Source of the DNA: UMGS172 sp045587185 | Lineage (GTDB): Bacteria; Bacillota; Clostridia; Oscillospirales; Acutalibacteraceae | Reading direction: 5' to 3' | DNA: 15,363 bases | NCBI GenBank assembly: GCA_045587185.1 | Contig: JAZNBS010000014.1 | Coordinates: forward strand, 1-15,363 | In this document: piece by piece, positions 8,333-13,886 of the stretch | How the letters are laid out: each line of letters starts with the position of its first letter | How positions within the stretch are numbered: the stretch's first letter is position 1 | The notes under the pieces: generated by a model | Told to the model about the DNA's origin: nothing | Databases searched by the model: none | Seen by the model: the letters and a program-made list of their open reading frames with translations, nothing else | Program-made: the position numbers and the translations under genes

Positions 8333-8360
8333 ACTGTAATATTAAGTAAAATTCAGTCAA
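8333..8360 (-). promoter_or_regulatory. Candidate promoter of the regulator-kinase-htrA operon
   Basis: TTGACT (8360-8355), a 16-bp spacer and TACAGT (8338-8333) give a moderate sigma-A match. The leader to the ATG at 8251 would be about 75 nt. TTAATATT occurs twice in direct orientation, 16 bp apart, around and downstream of the -10. The alternatives in this A+T-rich stretch are no better. Confidence 0.35.
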
Positions 8361-8388
8361 AATTTCCAAATCGAGATGTAAAACGATG

Positions 8389-8420
8389 AAAAAGCCGTTT
8401 CGGGAAACACCCGAAACGGC
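8389..8420 (-). terminator. Intrinsic terminator of the zinc-ribbon gene
   Basis: An 11-bp perfect stem (GCCGTTTCGGG with CCCGAAACGGC, 8394-8420) with a 5-nt loop is followed on the minus strand by TTTTT. It lies 17 bp after the zinc-ribbon stop codon and separates that gene from the two-component operon. Confidence 0.9.
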
Positions 8421-8437
8421 AAAAGTAGGCTTGTGGA

Positions 8438-8719
8438 TTATGCCTGCTCTTCTTTCATCTTTGCAAAGCACTCGCTGCAATATACGGGACGATCGTCACG
8501 AGGAACGAAAGGAACCATTGCAGGCTTACCGCAAGAAGCACATACTGCTTCATGCATTTCCTTGGGGGCTCTTCCGGCGTTCTTGCGTGCATCGCGGCAC
8601 TTCTTGCAACGCTGGGGCTCGTTTACAAAGCCTTTGGACTCATAGAACTCCTGCTCACCGGCGGTGAAAACGAAATCCTCTCCACAGTCTTTGCACTTAA
8701 GGGTCTTGTCTTCGAACAT
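8438..8719 (-). CDS. Zinc-ribbon protein with CxxC-x17-CxxC domain
   Basis: A 93-residue protein with two zinc-binding units. The first has Cys9-x2-Cys12 (CKDC) and Cys38-x2-Cys41 (CKKC), typical of the 'probable zinc-ribbon' family. The second has Cys60-x2-Cys63 (CASC) and Cys81-x2-Cys84 (CSEC) with exactly 17 residues between, including VPFVPRDDRPVY. Proteins of this type are widespread in Clostridia but have no assigned function; nucleic-acid or protein binding is only a guess. I chose the ATG at 8719 because GAGAGGT (8733-8727) precedes it by 7 nt; a longer frame would translate through the tRNA-like element upstream. It is probably co-transcribed with the SigH-like gene and ends at a strong terminator. 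Confidence 0.9.
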   Translation of the reverse strand: MFEDKTLKCKDCGEDFVFTAGEQEFYESKGFVNEPQRCKKCRDARKNAGRAPKEMHEAVCASCGKPAMVPFVPRDDRPVYCSECFAKMKEEQA

Positions 8720-8749
8720 GATTTTTACCTCTCTCAATTTGAGTATTTT

Positions 8750-8821
8750 TAGCCCCGGACGGAATCGCACCGACATCTTTGGAATACAACGCTCTGCCTG
8801 ATTTAAGCTACTAAGGGCATA
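8750..8821 (-). other. Degenerate tRNA-like sequence (tRNA relic) in the leader of the zinc-ribbon gene
   Basis: Read on the minus strand, the sequence has a D-arm (TAGCTTAAATCAGGCAGAGC), an anticodon-loop-like TTCCAAA, and a T-arm (GTCGG-TGCGATT-CCGTC), closed by TA.GCCCT against GGGGCTA with one bulged base. It is not a working tRNA. The 3' strand of the anticodon stem and the variable loop are missing (about 7 nt short between loop and T-arm), T55 is G, one T-stem pair is mismatched, and no CCA or clean 7-bp acceptor stem is present. By position the anticodon would read CCA (Trp), or TCC (Gly) if shifted by one. It fills the 107-bp gap between the SigH-like stop and the zinc-ribbon start. 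It may be a dead tRNA or a reused leader structure. Confidence 0.55.
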
Positions 8822-8826
8822 TAAAA

Positions 8827-9375
8827 CTATTTTAATTTCACTCTGATACGCCTTATGGCATTATTAACCGATTTGAGACTGATACCGTTTCGAACAGAAA
8901 TTTCATCATAAGAAAAACCGCTGAGCATATCAGAAAACACAGCAAATTCCAACCTTGAAAGGCATAAATCTGCTTTCTGCAACATAAATGCATACTCATC
9001 CTTGACCGAAACCAAGTGTAACGGCTCGGGCGAAGTATCCGCCACTTGAACATCGGCAATATCAACCAACATTGCCTCAGGGATATGAGACAATTTGCTA
9101 GACTTTCTTAAGTAATCAATTATTGCAGCATCAATACATCTTCTTGCAAAAGTAGGAAAACTTGAAAGACATTCGTCATACTTCATTGCCGCAGATAAAA
9201 GACCGATGTTACCCTCCTGAATAAGGTCATCAAGTTCGCAACCCGATGTTAGAAAACTCAAAGCGCGGGACTTGACAAGCGGAGCATACTCGGTAACTAT
9301 TCTGACAACCGACAAAGACGTATCGCCTTTACTGACGTTGAATTCAGGTCTTTTTTCAGTAATTTTCAAAGCCAT
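8827..9375 (-). CDS. SigH-like (Spo0H-type) sigma-70 family factor, short form
   Basis: A 182-residue sigma factor. Region 2 spans about residues 22-95 (VKSRALSFL, ELDDLIQEGNIGLLSAAMKY, SFPTFARRCIDAAIIDYLRK) and region 4 about 137-182 (LSRLEFAVFSDML, SYDEISVRNGISLKSVNNAI, RRIRVKLK). Both align with B. subtilis SigH (for example ADREDIVQEGMIGLYKSIRDF and SYQEISDELNRHVKSIDNAL), which is 218 residues. Here the extreme N-terminus and C-terminus are shorter. It could be the true transition-state/sporulation SigH of this lineage or a divergent paralogue. The start at 9375 has TGAGGAAG directly upstream, a very tight spacing of 3-4 nt. It has its own near-consensus promoter and probably reads into the zinc-ribbon gene. 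Confidence 0.85.
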   Translation of the reverse strand: MALKITEKRPEFNVSKGDTSLSVVRIVTEYAPLVKSRALSFLTSGCELDDLIQEGNIGLLSAAMKYDECLSSFPTFARRCIDAAIIDYLRKSSKLSHIPEAMLVDIADVQVADTSPEPLHLVSVKDEYAFMLQKADLCLSRLEFAVFSDMLSGFSYDEISVRNGISLKSVNNAIRRIRVKLK

Positions 9376-9421
9376 CTTCCTCAGTAATCAATCATAGTTA
9401 TACAATTAACCATTTTTATTG

Positions 9422-9450
9422 ATTTTAACCCATTTTATCAACATTGTCAA
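9422..9450 (-). promoter_or_regulatory. Sigma-A promoter of the SigH-like gene
   Basis: TTGACA (9450-9445), a 17-bp spacer and TAAAAT (9427-9422) give a near-consensus promoter with a predicted start near 9415 and a leader of about 40 nt. The rest of the 259-bp gap between the two flanking genes (9376-9634) holds the rubrerythrin terminator and an 11-bp tandem repeat at 9498-9519. I see no gene in it. Confidence 0.85.
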
Positions 9451-9561
9451 GATTTTTTTGATAATTTTGACGAAATTATAGGATGTTACAAATTGAGAGG
9501 TTGATTTTAGGTTAATTTGTGGTGTTTTCAGTGCATTATGACGGTGATTTTTTCTTTTTTC

Positions 9562-9599
9562 GAAACAAAATATCACCGCAGATGTTAACTCTGCGGTGA
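9562..9599 (-). terminator. Intrinsic terminator of the perR-rubrerythrin operon
   Basis: A perfect 10-bp stem (TCACCGCAGA with TCTGCGGTGA, 9573-9599) with a 7-nt loop GTTAACA is followed on the minus strand by TATTTTGTTT. It lies about 35 bp after the rubrerythrin stop codon. A third sequence, CGGTGAT at 9542-9548, could pair with one arm of this stem (see findings). Confidence 0.9.
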
Positions 9600-9634
9600 C
9601 TCTAATGTTATATTCTATTGATAATAGGAGGAAA

Positions 9635-10168
9635 TCAATAGTTCTCTTTTCTAACTTCAAAGAAACTCTGAGGATGTGCGCACACAGGGCATACCTCGGG
9701 TGCCTTTTTACCCATTACAAGATGTCCGCAGTTGCGGCATTCCCACATTGTGTCATCTGCTTTTTCAAAAACCTTCTTCATCTCAACATTATTGAGCAGA
9801 GCGCGATATCTTTCCTCGTGCGTTTTTTCGATAGCGGCTACTGCGCGGAACTTCCAAGCAAGTTCGGTGAAACCCTCTTCCTCTGCGTCCTTTGCAAAAC
9901 GGTCATACATATCGGTCCACTCATAGTTTTCACCTGCGGCGGCTGCGGCAAGATTCTTTGCGGTGTCACCAAGTTCACCCAATGCCTTAAACCAAAGTTT
10001 TGCATGCTCCTTTTCATTATCTGCTGTGTTTTGGAAAATTGCCGCAATCTGCTCATAACCTTCTTTTCTTGCAACACTGGCAAAGTATGTATACTTGTTA
10101 CGAGCCTGACTTTCCCCTGCAAATGCCTCCATCAGGTTTCTTTCGGTTTTTGTTCCTTTCAAATTCAT
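9635..10168 (-). CDS. rbr: Rubrerythrin
   Basis: A 177-residue cytoplasmic diiron peroxidase that reduces hydrogen peroxide in anaerobes. The four-helix diiron domain has ligands Glu19 (AGESQAR), Glu52-x2-His55 (NEKEH), Glu80-x2-Glu83 (GENYEW) and Glu114-x2-His117 (EKTH). A C-terminal rubredoxin-like domain carries Cys144-x2-Cys147 (CRNC) and Cys160-x2-Cys163 (CPVC), which bind the electron-transfer iron. The length is slightly below the 191 residues of the Desulfovibrio protein. The ATG at 10168 is preceded by GGAGGT (10181-10176) with 7-nt spacing; an upstream in-frame TTG is part of the ribosome site itself. It lies 20 bp after the perR-like gene and ends at a strong terminator, so the two form an operon. 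Confidence 0.97.
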   Translation of the reverse strand: MNLKGTKTERNLMEAFAGESQARNKYTYFASVARKEGYEQIAAIFQNTADNEKEHAKLWFKALGELGDTAKNLAAAAAGENYEWTDMYDRFAKDAEEEGFTELAWKFRAVAAIEKTHEERYRALLNNVEMKKVFEKADDTMWECRNCGHLVMGKKAPEVCPVCAHPQSFFEVRKENY

Positions 10169-10188
10169 AAAATTTACCTCCAAATAAA

Positions 10189-10566
10189 TTATAGTTTGTT
10201 TATTTCATTACTGCGACATTCGTCACAGATGTAATGCATATTCAGTTCATAGGATGTTATATTTATACCCGATTTCTTTCGCAATTCATCAAGAATATCT
10301 CCCATAAAAACATCGCAAATATCACCGCATTTATCGCATTTTAAATGTTCGTGCGGTATTTTCACATTATCATATCGGTCTGGCTCACCGTGCACCGTTA
10401 CCCTGCGTATCAGACCTTGGTCGGTTAAAACATTGATATTGTTATAAACCGTTGCCATTACAATGCTCGGCATTGTTTCTTTGGCAGTAAAGAAAATTTG
10501 CTCTGCAGTTGGATGAACACAAGAAGTGTTGACGATATCTAAAACCAACTGTCTTTGCCTTGTCAT
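10189..10566 (-). CDS. PerR-like peroxide-responsive Fur-family repressor
   Basis: A 125-residue metal-dependent DNA-binding repressor. The winged helix spans about 1-62 (PSIVMATVYNNINVLTDQGLI) and the dimerisation domain the rest. Candidate regulatory metal ligands matching B. subtilis PerR are His18 (VHPTAEQIF), Asp66 (RYD), His72 and His74 (PHEH). Structural zinc cysteines are Cys77/Cys80 (CDKC) and Cys114/Cys117 (CDEC). It lacks the first ~20 residues of B. subtilis PerR (145 residues) and starts at MTRQRQLVLDIV. AGGAG lies just before the ATG, so this is probably the true start. The Asp in the RYD position and the downstream rubrerythrin favour PerR over Fur or Zur; the specificity is inferred. 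The promoter carries a matching inverted repeat. Confidence 0.88.
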   Translation of the reverse strand: MTRQRQLVLDIVNTSCVHPTAEQIFFTAKETMPSIVMATVYNNINVLTDQGLIRRVTVHGEPDRYDNVKIPHEHLKCDKCGDICDVFMGDILDELRKKSGINITSYELNMHYICDECRSNEINKL

Positions 10567-10603
10567 CTTTCCGCTCCTAGAATCTATTTTAATTAATTAT
10601 TTT

Positions 10604-10649
10604 TAGAATTAATCTAATTCTATTATACTTATTATTTTTTATTTGTCAA
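10604..10649 (-). promoter_or_regulatory. perR-rbr promoter with a Per/Fur-box-like operator
   Basis: TTGACA (10649-10644), a 16-bp spacer and a perfect TATAAT (10627-10622) form the promoter. A perfect 8-3-8 inverted repeat (TAGAATTA-atc-TAATTCTA, 10604-10622) covers the end of the -10 and the start site, and contains a 7-1-7 element matching the Per box TTATAATNATTATAA at 11 of 14 defined positions. Extra TAGAAT half-sites lie at 10578-10583 and 10670-10675. Autorepression is likely. Confidence 0.85.
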
Positions 10650-10681
10650 GTCATTTTTTGGTAAATTTTTAGAATTATATA

Positions 10682-10720
10682 CAAAAATAACGACCTTATC
10701 TAAAACGATGAGGCCGTTAT
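10682..10720 (-). terminator. Intrinsic terminator of the penicillin-binding protein gene
   Basis: A 13-bp stem (ATAACGGCCTCAT with ATAAGGTCGTTAT; one C-A mismatch and one G-T pair) around an 8-nt loop is followed on the minus strand by TTTTTG. It begins 7 bp after the stop codon at 10728 and lies just upstream of the perR promoter. Confidence 0.88.
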
Positions 10721-10727
10721 CTGTTGA

Positions 10728-13337
10728 CTATTCGGTTGTTCCTGTTTGGGCAGTTGTTGACTGCTCAGTACTGTTTTGTACCGAAGAAGTACCTTGGGTA
10801 CTCTGTGTGTTTGAAGATGTAGTGCCGTTACCCGACGAAGTCACACTACTAGTTGCTGAAGTTGTGCCATTGGCAGAACTACCTGCTGAAGGTTTTGAAC
10901 TATCACTGGGCTTGCTTGTGTTTCCGTTTGATGGCTTCTCAGCACCTGTTGCCTCTTCAGGTTTGGAACCGATTGGCGGTAAAACATTACCCGGATGCTT
11001 TGTGCAAACCGCAGGCAAAGAATAATTGGTCTTATATCTTCCCTCTGCCTTGCTTTCACAGGCATCGGTTGCCAACAAACCTGTTGACTTACAATAATAT
11101 CGCGGAGTTACAAACTCACTGTCAACAAAAGTCTTTTCAGGAAGGTCTTTGTGAACACGTTTCATAACATTTTTCCACATTGTTTTGGCAAGGCTTGAAT
11201 TATTAAGTTTTTCTTGTTGGTCGTAACCAAACCAGCACGAGCCAACATAGTATGGCGTTCCGCCTACAAGCCAACTGTCATAGACATCACTTGTAGTACC
11301 AGTCTTTGCATAACACACGAATTTATCGCTGAATGAGGCAATGGCCTTTGCGGTACCCTTGCTGCCGTAAACGACATTACGAAGCATATAATTAAGAACA
11401 GTTGCGGTGTTTTCATCAATGGCCGCAATACCCGATTTTTGTTTCAAAACAACATTGTCGTGTTGGTCAGTCATCAAGGTAAAGGTTGTTGGCTCATAAT
11501 AGGTTCCGAGATTTCCAAAAACTGCAAAGGCAGCAGCCGATTGGGTCGTCGATACACCTGTATATGTGCCTCCAAGCCCCAAAGATGAAAGGTTAGCATC
11601 CTGTTTACTGTCAAGTTCAGTCAAACCCAAATTATTGGTAAGGTAGTAATATGTCGACTCGACGCCCATTTGCTTGATAAGATGGCACGGGATGGTGTTG
11701 GTTGAACGCTCAAGCGCTTCTGCGGCTGTCATCATTCCCTGATAGTAACCGTAGGAGTTTTTGGGACCTGACCTACCATCGGGATAATAATTAGGCAATG
11801 CCTTATCCTCTATCATCGAAGAAAAGTGAATAATATTTTTCTGCAACGCCTGAGAATAGGTCGCCAAAGGTTTCATTGTTGAACCGGGCTGACGGAAAGC
11901 CATAGTTGCACGGTTGTATCCTCGGTTATCCTTTTTAACACCCGAACCGCCGACAATACCGACAATATGACCCTCATAGTCCATAATTGTCATTGCCGAC
12001 TGAACGGTCTTGCCCGATTCCTTGCTCTTCAATGTAAAATACTTATCGGTCTTGGAATACTCATCCTCAAGTATGTTCTGAACATTTGGATTAAGAGTGC
12101 AATAAATCTTATATCCGCCGTTATAGAAGTTTTTTGAAGCATAAGCCTCATCCATACCGTATTCGTCGACAAGTCGGTCAATAACTTCTTCAATAAGAGC
12201 ATCAACAAAATAACTGTTGACGGTATTGAGATTTTTGGCCGATTCATCGGCAACAACCTGAATTTCAGTTGCCTTTGAAGACTGATAAACTTCATCGGAA
12301 ATATACCCTTGTTCCTTCATAAGACGAAGTACAATATTACGTCGTTCCTGGTTAAACTTGGGATTTCGGTCAGGACGGTAACGTTCAGGCTCTTTTGCAA
12401 GGCTTGCCAAAGCGGCACACTCAACCAGTGTCAGTTCGTTTGTGGTTTTGCCGAAGTAATAGTTTGCGGCAACCTCAACACCGTAGATACCGCCACCCAA
12501 ACATATCGTGTTGAGATAACATTCAAGTATGGTATCCTTATGGTAGTTTTCTTCAAGATACCGCGCTCGCATAATCTCTCGTATCTTACGCATCGGTGTC
12601 TGCTTGTTATCGTTGGTAAGGTTTTTGACCAACTGCTGAGTTATGGTCGAACCGCCTTGATTGGATGAATAAAGGTCAACAAACATATTGGCAAATGCAC
12701 CGACCGTTCTCTTCCAGTCAACGCCCTGATGTTCTCTGAAACGTTGGTCCTCAACCGCAACAAAAGCATTCTTAAGATTTTCGGGCATTTGCTCAAAATC
12801 AACCCAAATTCGGTTTTCTTCACCGTGCAGGCGTTGATATTCAACATACTCACCGCTTGTCTCATCCTCAACATAAATGGTTGTGGTAAAGCCAAGCGCA
12901 AGTTCATCAAGGTCTTCATAAACTTTATCGTCAACAAAGTTAAACACATAAATTGCAAAAGCGCCCACAACAAGACAACCTGTAATAATGCCTATAAGCA
13001 TTACCGAGAAAAATATTTTGAGCACAAGCAAAGCAATTTTCTTGACCTTGTCTTTTGTTTCCTTTTTATTTTTCCTGCGGGTCTCTTTTTTAATCTCACC
13101 CTGCTTTTTGCCATAGCTTGAGAGATCAACACTTTCATCAGAGTCACCCGAATAATCAGATGCAAACGGACTGGCGTCATCTAAGCCTGAGTCACCCGAA
13201 AAGCCGTTAAGATTGAATTCATCGTCACCGCCAACGTTGTTACCCGACATTAAATCGCTATTATCAGAAACAGACTCATCATTATGACTGTTGAAATAAT
13301 CAAGGTCATAATCCTTTTTATCATTCATATCACTCAC
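10728..13337 (-). CDS. Class A penicillin-binding protein (PBP1A-like transglycosylase/transpeptidase)
   Basis: An 869-residue bifunctional peptidoglycan synthase. A cytoplasmic acidic Asp/Ser/Asn-rich segment (about 1-80) and a short Lys/Arg-rich stretch (about 80-98) precede one transmembrane helix (about 101-134). The GT51 transglycosylase (about 170-345) has catalytic Glu196 (EDQRFREHQG) and GGSTITQQL. The transpeptidase (about 440-730) has Ser486-x2-Lys489 (GSTMK), Ser545-x-Asn547 (STN) and Lys678-Thr-Gly (KTG). The last ~70 residues are a low-complexity Ser/Thr/Gly tail. I prefer the GTG at 13337, giving MSDMNDKKDY..., because GGAGGT (13350-13345) sits 7 nt before it; the ATG at 13328 would have 16-nt spacing, and longer forms would run through the ribosome site. 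It is a single gene with its own promoter and terminator. Confidence 0.95.
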   Translation of the reverse strand: MSDMNDKKDYDLDYFNSHNDESVSDNSDLMSGNNVGGDDEFNLNGFSGDSGLDDASPFASDYSGDSDESVDLSSYGKKQGEIKKETRRKNKKETKDKVKKIALLVLKIFFSVMLIGIITGCLVVGAFAIYVFNFVDDKVYEDLDELALGFTTTIYVEDETSGEYVEYQRLHGEENRIWVDFEQMPENLKNAFVAVEDQRFREHQGVDWKRTVGAFANMFVDLYSSNQGGSTITQQLVKNLTNDNKQTPMRKIREIMRARYLEENYHKDTILECYLNTICLGGGIYGVEVAANYYFGKTTNELTLVECAALASLAKEPERYRPDRNPKFNQERRNIVLRLMKEQGYISDEVYQSSKATEIQVVADESAKNLNTVNSYFVDALIEEVIDRLVDEYGMDEAYASKNFYNGGYKIYCTLNPNVQNILEDEYSKTDKYFTLKSKESGKTVQSAMTIMDYEGHIVGIVGGSGVKKDNRGYNRATMAFRQPGSTMKPLATYSQALQKNIIHFSSMIEDKALPNYYPDGRSGPKNSYGYYQGMMTAAEALERSTNTIPCHLIKQMGVESTYYYLTNNLGLTELDSKQDANLSSLGLGGTYTGVSTTQSAAAFAVFGNLGTYYEPTTFTLMTDQHDNVVLKQKSGIAAIDENTATVLNYMLRNVVYGSKGTAKAIASFSDKFVCYAKTGTTSDVYDSWLVGGTPYYVGSCWFGYDQQEKLNNSSLAKTMWKNVMKRVHKDLPEKTFVDSEFVTPRYYCKSTGLLATDACESKAEGRYKTNYSLPAVCTKHPGNVLPPIGSKPEEATGAEKPSNGNTSKPSDSSKPSAGSSANGTTSATSSVTSSGNGTTSSNTQSTQGTSSVQNSTEQSTTAQTGTTE

Positions 13338-13391
13338 AAACAGCACCTCCTTCGGCAGATGAGCATGAGAAATTTTCACTTATGTACATAT

Positions 13392-13420
13392 ATTCTACCA
13401 TATTTTTTCAACTTTGTGTA
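13392..13420 (-). promoter_or_regulatory. Promoter of the penicillin-binding protein gene
   Basis: TAGAAT (13397-13392) is preceded by TGG, making an extended -10. A 17-bp spacer leads to TACACA (13420-13415), a 4/6 match for the -35. The leader to the GTG is about 50 nt. On the plus strand of the same divergent region (13338-13556) I found no convincing promoter for the small gene to the right. Confidence 0.6.
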
Positions 13421-13556
13421 TTACAGTATTGTTACAACTAAGCCGAAATATGCATCTTTTGTAAACTTTTGGACATTTTTTGTTAAAATTTTAGTCAATA
13501 AAAAAAATACGGAATAGAAAAATAAGCAAACGTCAAAGATAAATACGGTGAAAAAT

Positions 13557-13886
13557 ATGAAAAAAATACTACTTAAATTCAGTTTAAGCATCATAACCGC
13601 TGTTTCGGTGTGTGTGTTGAGCGTTTCGGCAATTAAGACGCATACACCACCCAAAACACCGTCGACACCCGCAACCGACACAAGCAGTAAATCAGAGCAC
13701 TATGTTGTAAAAGGGATTAACGGGAAGATTGGCGTTTTCTTTGAAAACGACACAACACCACTTTACGTACTTGACGGGCCATATATCCGCGATCTGCCCG
13801 AATATGACCAAAAACTGCTTGAGCAAGGCATTGTTGCAGATGACAATACCGAACTTTTAAAAATATTGGAAGATTATGATTACTGA
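13557..13886 (+). CDS. Small exported BofC C-terminal-domain-like protein
   Basis: A 109-residue protein with a hydrophobic signal or anchor segment (about 4-26), a Pro/Thr/Ser-rich linker (about 27-46), and a C-terminal domain of about 60 residues (EHYVVKGINGKIGVFFEND, then LPEYDQKLLEQGIVADD, then ELLKILEDYDY). This pattern resembles the C-terminal domain of BofC, the forespore-secreted inhibitor of SpoIVB in Bacillus, which also ends in an LEDY-like motif. The assignment is from memory of the family, not from a search, and the N-terminal BofC domain is absent. I chose the ATG at 13557 because GGTGA (13547-13551) is correctly spaced before it; a GTG at 13548 is the alternative but has no ribosome site. 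Its stop overlaps the end of the convergent protease gene by 7 bp. Confidence 0.7.
   Translation: MKKILLKFSLSIITAVSVCVLSVSAIKTHTPPKTPSTPATDTSSKSEHYVVKGINGKIGVFFENDTTPLYVLDGPYIRDLPEYDQKLLEQGIVADDNTELLKILEDYDY

Noticed and set aside
8720..8776. N-terminal extension of the zinc-ribbon protein (start at 8776)
   Set aside because: It would translate the T-arm of the tRNA-like element; the ribosome site clearly points to the ATG at 8719.
8750..8821. A functional tRNA-Trp or tRNA-Gly gene
   Set aside because: The anticodon stem cannot form, about 7 nt are missing, the T-loop is altered and the acceptor stem is imperfect, so I list it only as a relic.
9406..9660. Open frame of 84 codons on the minus strand between rubrerythrin and the SigH-like gene
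   Set aside because: It runs through the rubrerythrin terminator and the SigH-like promoter, has no ribosome site and no protein-like composition.
9596..10234. Long open frame (212 codons) on the plus strand
   Set aside because: It lies antisense to rubrerythrin and the end of the perR-like gene, has no suitable ribosome site, and its translation is a cysteine-rich string with no recognisable domain.
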